Shown here: piece after piece, positions 34,318 to 44,077 of the stretch
How positions within the stretch are numbered: position 1 is the first letter of the stretch
Layout: every line of letters begins with the position of its first letter
NCBI RefSeq assembly: GCF_014653115.1
Contig: NZ_BNAD01000008.1
Span: 1 to 64,000 of the forward strand
Reading direction: 5' to 3'
DNA: 64,000 bases
From: Nocardioides flavus (ex Wang et al. 2016)
GTDB lineage: Bacteria; Actinomycetota; Actinomycetes; Propionibacteriales; Nocardioidaceae
Notes under the pieces: generated by a model
Seen by the model: the letters and a program-made list of their open reading frames with translations, nothing else
What the model was told of the DNA's origin: nothing
The model's database searches: none
Made by a program: the position numbers and the translations under genes

Positions 34318-35731
34318 AGAAGGTCTCGCCGCCGTCGGTGTCCTTGCCGATCCTGCGGGCCAGGTAGAGCCCCTCCAGCGCCAGCTCGATCGCGGCCGCC
34401 CGCTCGCCGTCGTTGGTGGCGCCGAGGCGCTCGCACACCGCGTCGTAGAGGTCGGACTCGCCCAGGACAGGCAGCCCCGCGAGGAAGTCGCGGGCGCCGA
34501 CGCGGGCACCGGTCCCGACCATCGCGCCTTCCTCGATGGCCTCGACCAGCAGGCGCAGGTCGATGCCCGCGAGGTGGGCGCGCACGGTCTCGGCGACGGC
34601 CGTGCGGAGCAGGTGGGTGAGGATCTCGGCCTCCCGGCCCTCCTCGCCGGTCTCGAACTCGATCTTGCCGCCCAGCACGTCGACGGCGGTCTCGAGGTCG
34701 ACGACGCGGGCGACGGCCTCGTCCTCGCCCTGCGTGGTCGCGCGGTGCAGCGCGGCGGCCGCGATGGTCTCGGCCCCGGCGATCGCGAAGCGGGCGCTCA
34801 CACCGGAGCGCTGGTCGACCGACTGCGAGTCGCGCAGGTGGCGGGTGAAGCGGGCGAGCACCTCGAGCAGGTAGGCCGGGACCTCGGCCACGAGGTCGGC
34901 CTCCTGCTCGATGACGGCGATCTCCTCGTGCACCTCACGCGGGTAGTGGGTGCGGATCTCGGCGCCGAAGCGGTCCTTGAGCGGGGTGATGATGCGCCCG
35001 CGGTTGGTGTAGTCCTCCGGGTTGGCGCTGGCGACGACGAGCACGTCGAGGGGCAGGCGCAGGATGTAGCCGCGGATCTGGATGTCGCGCTCCTCCATCA
35101 CGTTGAGCATCGCGACCTGGATCCGCTCGGCGAGGTCGGGCAGCTCGTTGATCGCGACGATGCCGCGGTGGCTGCGCGGGATCAGGCCGAAGTGGATGGT
35201 CTCCGGGTCGCCGAGGTGGCGCCCCTCGGCCACCTTCATCGGGTCGACGTCGCCGATCAGGTCGGCGACCGACGTGTCGGGCGTCGCCAGCTTCTCGGCG
35301 TACCTCTCGTCGCGGTGGCGCCAGGAGATGCGCAGGTCGTCGCCGTACGTCGCTGCCGCCTGCTGCGACGTCACCGTGATCGGCTCGTAGGGGTGCTCGC
35401 CCAGCTCGGACCCCGAGATCACCGGGGTCCACTCGTCGAGCAGCCCGACCAGCGAGCGCAGCAACCGGGTCTTGCCCTGGCCGCGCTCGCCCAGCAGCAC
35501 GATGTCGTGCCCGGCGAGCAGCGCCCGCTCCACCTGGGGGACGACGGTCTCGGAGAAGCCGTGGAGGCCAGGCCAGGGGTCGTCGCCGGCCGCGAGCCGC
35601 GCGAGCAGGTTGTCGCGCAGCTCCCGGCGCAGCGACTTGCGCTCGTGGCCGCTCGCGCGGAGCTCGCCGAGGGTGCTGGCGGCGGGGTGCTGGCTGGGCT
35701 GCGAGGTCTGCGGCTGGGTCACGTCCTCCAC
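34310..35731 (-). CDS. MoxR-like AAA+ ATPase (Mg-chelatase-like)
   Basis: The AAA+ protein of about 473 residues has Walker A in LLGERGQGKTRLLRS near residue 85, Walker B/sensor elements in HRGIVAINELPDL and ASANPEDYTNRGRIITPLKD, and a long C-terminal helical region. It probably remodels or matures a client together with the VWA protein two genes downstream. The GTG at 35731 is my choice; a GTG at 35722 with GGAGG only two bases away and a TTG at 35749 are alternatives. It heads the three-gene operon and is divergent from the PPOX gene. Confidence 0.85.
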   Translation of the reverse strand: MEDVTQPQTSQPSQHPAASTLGELRASGHERKSLRRELRDNLLARLAAGDDPWPGLHGFSETVVPQVERALLAGHDIVLLGERGQGKTRLLRSLVGLLDEWTPVISGSELGEHPYEPITVTSQQAAATYGDDLRISWRHRDERYAEKLATPDTSVADLIGDVDPMKVAEGRHLGDPETIHFGLIPRSHRGIVAINELPDLAERIQVAMLNVMEERDIQIRGYILRLPLDVLVVASANPEDYTNRGRIITPLKDRFGAEIRTHYPREVHEEIAVIEQEADLVAEVPAYLLEVLARFTRHLRDSQSVDQRSGVSARFAIAGAETIAAAALHRATTQGEDEAVARVVDLETAVDVLGGKIEFETGEEGREAEILTHLLRTAVAETVRAHLAGIDLRLLVEAIEEGAMVGTGARVGARDFLAGLPVLGESDLYDAVCERLGATNDGERAAAIELALEGLYLARRIGKDTDGGETFYG

Positions 35732-35868
35732 GCTAGACCCGCCGGTCAACGTCGGGGCCCGACGACGGCTCGGACCAGCGACTCCCGTCCCTGCCGCGTC
35801 GGGACCTTCGACCCTCCCTCGACCAGCGGGTCCGAGCGACGCTGGAGGTCACGATCCAGGAGGCCCCC

Positions 35869-36309
35869 ATGCACACCACCCACGACCTGTCCCGGGAGGA
35901 CTGCGCCCGCCTGCTCGTCGCCGGCGTCGCAGGCCGGGTCGCCGTCGCCACTCCCACCGGACCGCACATCATCCCGGTCAACTACGGCGTCGACGGAGAG
36001 TCCATCCTGATCCGCACCACTGCCTACAGCCTGCTCGGGACGTACGGCCGCGACGCGCAGCTGTGCTTCGAGGTCGACCAGTTCGACTACGAGCTCAAGC
36101 GCGGGTGGAGCGTCGTCGTGCGCGGTCGGGGCACCTTCGTCGACGACCCCGACGAGCTCGCCGAGATCGCCCGGTCCTGGCAGCCCCGTCCCTGGGCGAC
36201 CGGCCAGCGCAACCTCGTGGTCCGCATCCCGTGGACCGAGGTCAGCGGCCGCCAGCTGGGCGGCAACTGGGACCCGTGGCAGCACCTCCCCGTACGCCGG
36301 CTCGCGTAG
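35869..36309 (+). CDS. Pyridoxamine 5'-phosphate oxidase family (FMN-binding split barrel) protein
   Basis: The 146-residue protein has GRVAVATPTGPHIIPVNYGV near residue 22 and SVVVRGRGTFVDDPDELAEI, the usual split-barrel pattern of small PPOX proteins that bind FMN, F420 or haem. The C-terminus has VVRIPWTEVSGR. AGGAGG lies five bases before the ATG at 35869. Similar genes belong to the DevR dormancy response in mycobacteria; a degenerate DevR-like sequence lies 55 bases upstream (35801-35814). Confidence 0.85.
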   Translation: MHTTHDLSREDCARLLVAGVAGRVAVATPTGPHIIPVNYGVDGESILIRTTAYSLLGTYGRDAQLCFEVDQFDYELKRGWSVVVRGRGTFVDDPDELAEIARSWQPRPWATGQRNLVVRIPWTEVSGRQLGGNWDPWQHLPVRRLA

Positions 36310-36344
36310 GTCCGGCGGCCAAGGCGGGTTAGCCTCCATGCCTC

Positions 36345-38343
<1,999 letters not shown>

Positions 38344-38368
38344 GCAATCGGTGCGCCGGCACGCCAGA

Positions 38369-38398
38369 GGACCCGGCGCCGGGGGAGGCGCCGGGTCC
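38369..38398. terminator. Perfect 12-bp GC-rich hairpin between convergent genes
   Basis: GGACCCGGCGCC (38369-38380) and its exact complement (38387-38398) enclose a 6-base loop, 26 bases after the kinase stop and 16 bases from the DoxX-family stop. It can serve both genes. Confidence 0.75.
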
Positions 38399-38413
38399 GG
38401 TGAGGGACTGGTG

Positions 38414-39031
38414 TCACCTCAGGACGGGGTACTTCTGCACCAGGTCCGTGCGGTTCCACCAGTGACCCAGCCCCCACGTGGTGCCGGCCGCGCCGAGGGC
38501 GAGGACAGCCATCACGATCACGCCGACGAGGTGGTCGTCGACGACCGGGTTGTTCTCCAGGGGGAGCACTGCGGCGTACATGAAGGCGTACATCAGGGCG
38601 CCGGCGGCGGTGCCGATCCGCATGCCCACCCCGAGCAGGAGGGTGACGCCGATGCCGAGCAGGCCGATCATGAACAGCCAGTCCACCCAGGCCTGTCCGG
38701 CCATGGAGTTGAACATCCCCTGGAGGGGGTTGTCCGCGGGGACGCCGAAGGTCAGGAATCCCTCGGTGGGGCTGCCGCCGTTGAGCCACGCGGCGTCCTG
38801 GGCCATGAAGTCGATCCCCGTGCGGGATCCGTCCTCGGCGAACTGGGCGCCCGTCCCGAAGCCGAGTGCGAAGGTCTTGTCGAGGAAGGCCCAGAGGAAG
38901 GTGATTCCGAAGGCGATCCGCAGGACGGCGAGCGCGCGGGCCAGTCCGTGGTTGCGGACTTCCTCGGTCTCGGAGGTGGTGACGCCTTCGGTGCTGATGT
39001 GGTGCTGGCGGTGGATGACGTTCATCGTCAT
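38414..39031 (-). CDS. DoxX-family membrane protein
   Basis: The 205-residue protein has a polar N-terminus, then four to five membrane helices: ALAVLRIAFGITFLWAFLDK, WLFMIGLLGIGVTLLLGVGM, AAGALMYAFMYAAVLP and VIVMAVLALGAAGTTWGL. The pattern of LDKTF and the acidic loop fits the DoxX/DoxD quinone-oxidoreductase group. GGAGGAG precedes two close ATGs (39031 and 39025). A DevR-like palindrome lies 88 bases upstream, and the gene sits between the DevS-like kinase and the DevR-like regulator, so induction by low oxygen or nitric oxide is likely. Confidence 0.8.
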   Translation of the reverse strand: MTMNVIHRQHHISTEGVTTSETEEVRNHGLARALAVLRIAFGITFLWAFLDKTFALGFGTGAQFAEDGSRTGIDFMAQDAAWLNGGSPTEGFLTFGVPADNPLQGMFNSMAGQAWVDWLFMIGLLGIGVTLLLGVGMRIGTAAGALMYAFMYAAVLPLENNPVVDDHLVGVIVMAVLALGAAGTTWGLGHWWNRTDLVQKYPVLR

Positions 39032-39118
39032 CTCCTCCTCTGGTGGTGGGTTTCCGGGTCACCACCAGAGTCGCTTCTCCCGGCTTCGGGCAGCAGGGTC
39101 GCCGGTCACCACGTCGCC

Positions 39119-39132
39119 GGGACCTAGGTCCC
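39119..39132 (-). promoter_or_regulatory. DevR/DosR-like operator upstream of the DoxX-family gene
   Basis: GGGACCTAGGTCCC is a perfect 14-base palindrome. The mycobacterial DevR box core is GGGACTWWAGTCCC, so it differs only at the symmetric positions T/A to C/G. It lies in the 129-base gap between the DevR-like gene and the DoxX-family gene. Confidence 0.65.
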
Positions 39133-39160
39133 CAGCGCCGAGGGACTGTCAGCGAGGGTC

Positions 39161-39811
39161 TCAGCGAGGGAGGTCGCCGAGCAGCTTGGAGGCCAGCACG
39201 GCCGCCTGAGTACGCCGCTCGAGGCCGAGCTTGGCGAGGATGCTCGAGACGTAGTTCTTGACCGTCTTCTCGGCGAGGAACATCTGCTCGGCGATCTGCC
39301 GGTTGGTCAGTCCCTCGGCGATGTGGCCGAGCAGCACGCGCTCCTGGTCGGTCAGCGAGGCCAGCTCGTCGGGCGTGCCGGGGCCGTTGCGGATCCGCTC
39401 GAGCACCGTCGCGGTCATCGCCGGGTCGATGAGCGACTTACCGGACGCCACGTGGCGGATCGCGGCGACCAGGTCGGAGCTGCGGATCTCCTTGAGCACG
39501 TAGCCGGCGGCGCCGGCCATGATCGCGGCGAACAACGCCTCGTCGTCGTCGTAGGAGGTGAGGATCAGCGCGTTGATGCCGGGGTCGACGGCCCGCACGG
39601 CGCGGCACACCTCGATCCCGGAGCCGTCCGGCAGGCGCGCGTCGAGCACCGCCACGTCCGGGCGCATGGCCGGGATGCGGGCCGTGGCCTCGGTGGCGGT
39701 GGCGGACTCCCCCACCACGACGATGTCCTCCTGCTGCTCGAGGAGGAACTTGAGTCCTTCGCGGACCACGTCGTGGTCGTCGAGGAGGTAGACGCGGATC
39801 GGGTCGGCCAT
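39161..39811 (-). CDS. NarL/LuxR-type response regulator, DevR/DosR-like
   Basis: The 216-residue protein has a receiver domain with acidic pocket LLDDHD, phospho-acceptor Asp in VAVLDARLPDGSG near residue 54 and conserved Lys in GYVLKEI, and a C-terminal LuxR helix-turn-helix: LTDQERVLLGHIAEGLTNRQ, then FLAEKTVKNYVSSILAKLGL. This DNA-binding helix is nearly identical to DevR. With the kinase at 36766 it forms a dormancy-type two-component system. ATG at 39811. Confidence 0.9.
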   Translation of the reverse strand: MADPIRVYLLDDHDVVREGLKFLLEQQEDIVVVGESATATEATARIPAMRPDVAVLDARLPDGSGIEVCRAVRAVDPGINALILTSYDDDEALFAAIMAGAAGYVLKEIRSSDLVAAIRHVASGKSLIDPAMTATVLERIRNGPGTPDELASLTDQERVLLGHIAEGLTNRQIAEQMFLAEKTVKNYVSSILAKLGLERRTQAAVLASKLLGDLPR

Positions 39812-39861
39812 GGGCACATTCCACCAGACCGCGCGCGGGTCCGCTGCCCCCTCGCCGGTGA

Positions 39862-40350
39862 TCAGCCCAGGTCGAGGTACATCACGTGGAGCCCGACCCG
39901 GCCCCGGCTCGGGCTCTCGAAGGCGCGGGGCACCGTGCCGATGATCTCGAAGCCCAGGTCCTGCCAGAGGCGTACGGCGGCGGCGTTGGTCTCGACCACG
40001 GCGTTGAACTGGATGCCCGCGAAGCCGTGGTCGCGGTGCCACGCGACCACGTGCTCGCCCAGCAGCCGGCCGACGCCACGACCGCGGGCGTCGGCGGAGA
40101 CCATGAACGAGGCGGTGCCGACGTGGGCGCCCCGACCGGGACGGTTGGGGCCCATCTTCGCCGACCCGAGGACCCGACCCTGCTCCTCCAGCACGACGGT
40201 CTCACCGGGTGGCTGCTCCATCCACCAGTCGCGCGCCTGCTCCGAGGTCGCGCCCAGCGGGTAGGCGTACGTCTCGCCCACCTCCACGATATCGCGCCAG
40301 AACGGCCAGATGGCGGGCCAGTCGTCCGAGGTCGCGGTCCTGATGATCAT
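39862..40350 (-). CDS. GNAT-family N-acetyltransferase
   Basis: The 162-residue protein has ASFMVSADARGRGVGRLLGE near residue 87 as the acetyl-CoA loop and NAVVETNAAAVRLWQDLGFE afterwards, the form often annotated as phosphinothricin- or L-amino-acid acetyltransferase. The substrate is unknown. GGAGG lies upstream of the ATG at 40350. It is divergent from the VOC gene. Confidence 0.87.
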   Translation of the reverse strand: MIIRTATSDDWPAIWPFWRDIVEVGETYAYPLGATSEQARDWWMEQPPGETVVLEEQGRVLGSAKMGPNRPGRGAHVGTASFMVSADARGRGVGRLLGEHVVAWHRDHGFAGIQFNAVVETNAAAVRLWQDLGFEIIGTVPRAFESPSRGRVGLHVMYLDLG

Positions 40351-40444
40351 CTCGTCCTCCTCCGTGGTCCACCGGTCTGGAGCAGTCTCCCGCCCGACGT
40401 CCGGCGGGCGCACACTGGGAGGACCCGGCACCAGGGAGGCGCAC

Positions 40445-40828
40445 ATGTCGCTCACGCACCGCACGGTCTCGATGATGCTCCCGGTCACCGACGTGGACCG
40501 CGCCCGCACGTTCTACTCCGAGTCCCTCGGGCTCGACTACACCGGCACCAACGACGAGGGCAGCGCGCTCTACGCGCTGGACGGCGGCTCGACGCTCGTC
40601 CTGCTGCCCCGCCCCGACAGCCTCCCCTCCGCGAGCACCGCGATGAGCTTCGAGGTCGACGACATCGCCGCCGAGATCGGCGAGCTCGAGGACCGGGGCG
40701 TCGTCTTCGAGGACTACGACCTGCCCGAGCTCCGCACCGTCGACCACGTCTGCGTGCTCGGCTCCGAGAAGGCCGCGTGGTTCAAGGACCCCTCCGGCAA
40801 CGTGCTCTGCCTGCACGAGCAGACCTGA
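40445..40828 (+). CDS. VOC-superfamily (glyoxalase-like) protein
   Basis: The 127-residue protein shows the paired beta-alpha-beta modules of the VOC fold: VTDVDRARTFYSESLGLDY, MSFEVDDIAAEIGELEDRGV and WFKDPSGNVLCLHEQT at the end. The terminal glutamate and histidine could bind metal. It may be a lyase, dioxygenase or resistance binding protein. ATG at 40445 after CAGGGAGG. Confidence 0.85.
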   Translation: MSLTHRTVSMMLPVTDVDRARTFYSESLGLDYTGTNDEGSALYALDGGSTLVLLPRPDSLPSASTAMSFEVDDIAAEIGELEDRGVVFEDYDLPELRTVDHVCVLGSEKAAWFKDPSGNVLCLHEQT

Positions 40829-40835
40829 GGAGGCC

Positions 40836-41372
40836 TCAGACGTCCGTCGCGCCGTCGATCGACTGGCGGATCAGGTCGGCGTGGCCGGCGTGGCGGGCGT
40901 ACTCCTCGACCATGTGGACCAGCACCCAGCGGATCGACGCCGTCTCCCCCTTCCCCGGCGGCCGGGGAAGGGCGACGGGCCGCCCGAGGTCGGGGTCCGC
41001 GGTCAGCATCGCGTCGAGGCACTCGTCGGAGCGCTCGATGGCGGCGACGAGCAGGCCGTCGAGCTCGCCGTGGGACCGGCCGGCGGCGCTGTGCCAGTCC
41101 CAGTCGGGGTCGTCGTCCCACGGCGCGGTGTCCCACGGCGCGGCCGGCTCGTGAGCCGCGAGGTTGTAGGAGAACCAGTAGTCCTCCACGAACGCGAGGT
41201 GCGCGAGCATCCCGCCGAGCGTGAGGTCGCTGGGCGCCAAGGGCTGGTCGAGCTGCTCGTCGGTGAGGCCCGACGCCTGCAGCCGGATCGTCGCCCGGTA
41301 GTGGTCGAGGAACGAGCGGAGCATGCCGACCTCGTCGTTGCGGAAGGTCGTCGCGGGCCGCTCGATCGTCAT
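40836..41372 (-). CDS. DinB / DUF664 family protein
   Basis: The 178-residue helical protein has FLDHYRATIRLQASGLTDEQ, LGGMLAHLAFVEDYWFSYNL with the first metal-type histidine, and the conserved C-terminal WVLVHMVEEYARHAGHADLI, including three histidines of the DinB metal site. Such enzymes are putative thiol-dependent transferases, often mycothiol-linked in actinobacteria. ATG at 41372. It converges with the VOC gene, 7 bases apart. Confidence 0.87.
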   Translation of the reverse strand: MTIERPATTFRNDEVGMLRSFLDHYRATIRLQASGLTDEQLDQPLAPSDLTLGGMLAHLAFVEDYWFSYNLAAHEPAAPWDTAPWDDDPDWDWHSAAGRSHGELDGLLVAAIERSDECLDAMLTADPDLGRPVALPRPPGKGETASIRWVLVHMVEEYARHAGHADLIRQSIDGATDV

Positions 41373-41486
41373 GCCCACGACGCTAGTGCGTGGACGCGCG
41401 GACAGAACATCCGACATCCGACCACGGCCGCGCTTCGGTGGATCATGCGACCGGGGTTGTGTCCGCGCGTCTACGCGATCGCTGCG

Positions 41487-42026
41487 TCAGAGGGTCGGGC
41501 CCTCGCCGCGCAGCTTGTCGACCTCGGCCATCGCGTCGCGCAGCTGGCCGAGCCACTCGTCGGCGTGCTCCCCGACCAGCCGCACCGACCACGCCAGCGC
41601 GTCGGAGCGGGACCGCGCGACACCCGCGTCGACGAGGGTGTCGAGGACCCGGCGCTCGGGCTGTCGCAGCCGGGTCATCACCGGGGCGGCGACGTGGGTG
41701 AACAACGCCTCGGTGTCGCCGAGCCGCGCCCCCCACGACACCTTGCGGCCGTAGCGCGCCTGCGCCTCGAGCGCGACCTCGATGCGCGCGTCCCGGGTCT
41801 CGGAGCGGAACCGGCCGATGCGCCCCTCGGCCTCGCTCCCGCTGACGTCGTCGGCGGCGAGCGTGCCCACCACCAGGATCTCCTCGCGGTCGACGGTCAC
41901 GTCGACGGCGCTGAACCATGCCTCGGGCAACCGCCCGCGGAACCACTCGGACGCATCGCTCGCGTCCGGCAGGTCGGCGACCTGCCACCCGCCGCGGCGT
42001 CCGCGGCGACCTTCGTCTGTTGTCAT
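41487..42026 (-). CDS. Conserved actinobacterial protein with ribbon-helix-helix-like C-terminus
   Basis: The 179-residue protein has a mixed N-terminal domain (WFRGRLPEAW, VTVDREEILVVGTL) and a C-terminal segment, MTRLRQPERRVLDTLVDAGV then ARSRSDALAWSVRLVGEH, whose strand plus two helices resemble a ribbon-helix-helix DNA-binding motif. I know similar proteins only as conserved hypotheticals. The ATG at 42026 has no clear Shine-Dalgarno, and the start codon lies inside a run of 8-base direct repeats, which suggests autoregulation. Confidence 0.7.
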   Translation of the reverse strand: MTTDEGRRGRRGGWQVADLPDASDASEWFRGRLPEAWFSAVDVTVDREEILVVGTLAADDVSGSEAEGRIGRFRSETRDARIEVALEAQARYGRKVSWGARLGDTEALFTHVAAPVMTRLRQPERRVLDTLVDAGVARSRSDALAWSVRLVGEHADEWLGQLRDAMAEVDKLRGEGPTL

Positions 42027-42049
42027 GCTTACATGATTACACCGCTACA
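42018..42049 (-). promoter_or_regulatory. Four 8-base direct repeats over the start of the RHH-like gene
   Basis: Read on the minus strand, TGTAGCGG, TGTAATCA, TGTAAGCA and TGACAACA follow one another without gaps, each starting TGTA or TGAC. The run covers the ATG at 42026 and is noticeably A+T-rich. Tandem 7-8 base repeats are typical operators of ribbon-helix-helix repressors. It would also lie 27 bases before the divergent YchJ gene. Confidence 0.5.
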
Positions 42050-42075
42050 CAAACGCTGTCGATAGGCTCGCGCCC

Positions 42076-42426
42076 GTGCTGACCACCTCCTGCCCCTGCG
42101 GCACCGGCGAGACGTACGACGCCTGCTGCGGCCCGCTGCTGGCCAGCGTCGCGCAGGCCTCGTCCCCGGAGCAGCTGATGCGCTCGCGCTACACCGCCTT
42201 CGTCCTCGGCGACGCCGATCACCTCTTCCGCACCTGGCACCCGCGCACGCGCCCCGACGACGTCCGCCCCGACCCGGCCACCCGGTGGACGGGGCTCGAG
42301 GTCATCGCCGCCGAGGGCGACACGGTCGAGTTCGTGGCGTCGTGGGAGGGCGGCTCGATGCACGAGGTCAGCCGCTTCGAGCAGCGCGCCGGGCGGTGGT
42401 GCTACGTCGACGGCGCGGTCACCTGA
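42076..42426 (+). CDS. YchJ-family SEC-C motif protein
   Basis: The 116-residue protein begins with the zinc-binding SEC-C-like motif CPCGTGETYDACCGP and continues MRSRYTAFVLGDADHLFRTW, the YchJ (UPF0225) signature. The function is unknown. The GTG at 42076 is used. It is divergent from the RHH-like gene, and its end overlaps the convergent YigZ gene by 8 bases. Confidence 0.88.
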   Translation: MLTTSCPCGTGETYDACCGPLLASVAQASSPEQLMRSRYTAFVLGDADHLFRTWHPRTRPDDVRPDPATRWTGLEVIAAEGDTVEFVASWEGGSMHEVSRFEQRAGRWCYVDGAVT

Positions 42427-43045
42427 CGTCGACCCAGCGCTCGCCGACCGGCTCGAGGACGCCGTGGCCGGCGGTGGCGGCCGCGACGACCTCGCTGAGC
42501 CGGTCGACCTCCTCGGCCGCCGCCGCGAGCAGCAGCCGCACCCGGGCGTCGTACGCGACGTCGAGGACGCGGGCGCCGCGCGCCCTCAGCTCGCCCTCCA
42601 CGCGTCCGGCGTCCGCGTGGCCGAGGTCGAGCGCGAGCTCGGTCAGCAGCGAACGTCGCAGGGTGCCGGCCCCGGCCAGCGCCGCCCGGACCGCGTCACC
42701 GTAGGCCCGCACCAGGCCGCCCGCGCCCAGCAGCGTCCCGCCGAACCACCGGCTGACCACGGCCGCGACGTCGCTGACCCCGGCCCCCTTGAGCACCTCG
42801 AGCATCGGCGCGCCCGCGGTGCCGGCGGGCTCGCCGTCGTCGGAGGACCGCTGGAGCGAGCCGTCGGGACCCAGCACGAAGGCCGAGCAGTGGTGCCGGG
42901 CGTCCCAGTGCTCGCGCCGCACCGCCGCGACCAGCTCGCGGGCGGCCTCCTCGGTCCCGACCCGACGCAGGGTGCACACGAAGCGGGAGCCGCGGTCCTC
43001 GACCTCGCCGCTCCCGTCCCGGGCGACGGTGAGATAGCTGGTCAC
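42419..43045 (-). CDS. YigZ/IMPACT family protein
   Basis: The 208-residue protein has the IMPACT N-domain: GSRFVCTLRRV, HHCSAFVLG, SDDGEPAGTAGAPML and VVSRWFGGTLLGAGGLVRAY, followed by a C-terminal RRM-like DUF1949 region. Bacterial YigZ proteins have no proven role; the eukaryotic relative regulates translation. The GTG at 43045 overlaps the YihY stop (GTGA), so it is the last gene of the run from cbs. Confidence 0.9.
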   Translation of the reverse strand: MTSYLTVARDGSGEVEDRGSRFVCTLRRVGTEEAARELVAAVRREHWDARHHCSAFVLGPDGSLQRSSDDGEPAGTAGAPMLEVLKGAGVSDVAAVVSRWFGGTLLGAGGLVRAYGDAVRAALAGAGTLRRSLLTELALDLGHADAGRVEGELRARGARVLDVAYDARVRLLLAAAAEEVDRLSEVVAAATAGHGVLEPVGERWVDVR

Positions 43046-44061
43046 GTCGACCGGTCGGGCGCGGCCGGCCGGTCGGGCTCGCGCTCGGCGGGTCCGGGCT
43101 CCCACCGCACGACGACCTTCTCGAAGCCCTTGTGCCGCTGCATCCGGGCATACAGCGCGTACGCCTCGCGGTCGGCGTCCGTCAGCACCACGTTGTCGGT
43201 GAAGGGCGTCAGCAGCGCCCGCGGCCACAGCCGCCGGGCGAGCACGACGTTGACCTCGGTGGCGAGCACGGCCATCACCGCGCCGATCCAGAGGAAGCCG
43301 ATCAGGCCGAGGACCAGGCCGAAGGTCTTCGTCATCGACGAGGTGTTGACCAGCACCCGGTCGACGTAGGCGGCGCCACCGATCTGCAGCAGCTGCCACA
43401 GGACGGCGAGGGTGAACCCGCCCGGGGCGGCGCGCCGGAACGAACGCTGGTTGGTGGCGGCGAAGCGGAAGAGGTAGGTGAGGCCGGTGCCGACCACCAG
43501 GACCGTCACCAGCGGCAGCAGGGCCCTGATCCCCCCGCCGATGACCTCGGTGAAGACGTCGGTGGTGCTGGCGACGGTGGACACGATGGTGACCCCGAGC
43601 AGCGACAGTCCGGCCGTCAGGAGCAGGAGCAGCGTCTTGACGCGGGCGTAGAACGGGTTGGGGCGGCTGTTGCGCGGCACGGACCACGCGACGTGCTGGG
43701 TGTTCTGCAGTGCCTGTCCGAGCCCCAGGGTGCCGTAGAGCGCGGCGAGCGCACCGACGACGACGCCGGCGACCGAGCCCTGCAGACCCTCCGGTCGACC
43801 GATCTCGTCGCCGATGATCGGGAACTGCGAGAGCGCGGAGTCGAGGATCTGCTCCTGCCACTGCGGCTCGCCGCGCAGGAACAGTCCCAGGATCGACGTG
43901 CCGAGCAGCATCAGCGGGAAGATCGCGATGAAGGCGTAGTAGGCCAGCGCCGCGGCGAGGTAAGGGCCCTGGTCGTCGAAGTACTTGTAGACGACCGCGA
44001 TGGGGAAGCCGAGCACCGGGTGGCGGCGCTGGAACGCGTCGACTCTCCCCACGGCTCCCAC
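43042..44061 (-). CDS. YihY/BrkB family inner membrane protein (second copy)
   Basis: The 339-residue protein has six hydrophobic helices and the family motif LAAALAYYAFIAIFPLMLLG near residue 35, plus GLIGFLWIGAVMAVLATEVN near the end and a hydrophilic tail of about 70 residues. Role unknown. It differs clearly from the paralogue at 10371. GTG at 44061 or 44052 may start it. It lies 16 bases after the TSUP gene. Confidence 0.87.
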   Translation of the reverse strand: MGAVGRVDAFQRRHPVLGFPIAVVYKYFDDQGPYLAAALAYYAFIAIFPLMLLGTSILGLFLRGEPQWQEQILDSALSQFPIIGDEIGRPEGLQGSVAGVVVGALAALYGTLGLGQALQNTQHVAWSVPRNSRPNPFYARVKTLLLLLTAGLSLLGVTIVSTVASTTDVFTEVIGGGIRALLPLVTVLVVGTGLTYLFRFAATNQRSFRRAAPGGFTLAVLWQLLQIGGAAYVDRVLVNTSSMTKTFGLVLGLIGFLWIGAVMAVLATEVNVVLARRLWPRALLTPFTDNVVLTDADREAYALYARMQRHKGFEKVVVRWEPGPAEREPDRPAAPDRST

Positions 44062-44077
44062 GAGGGGAGGGTACCGG

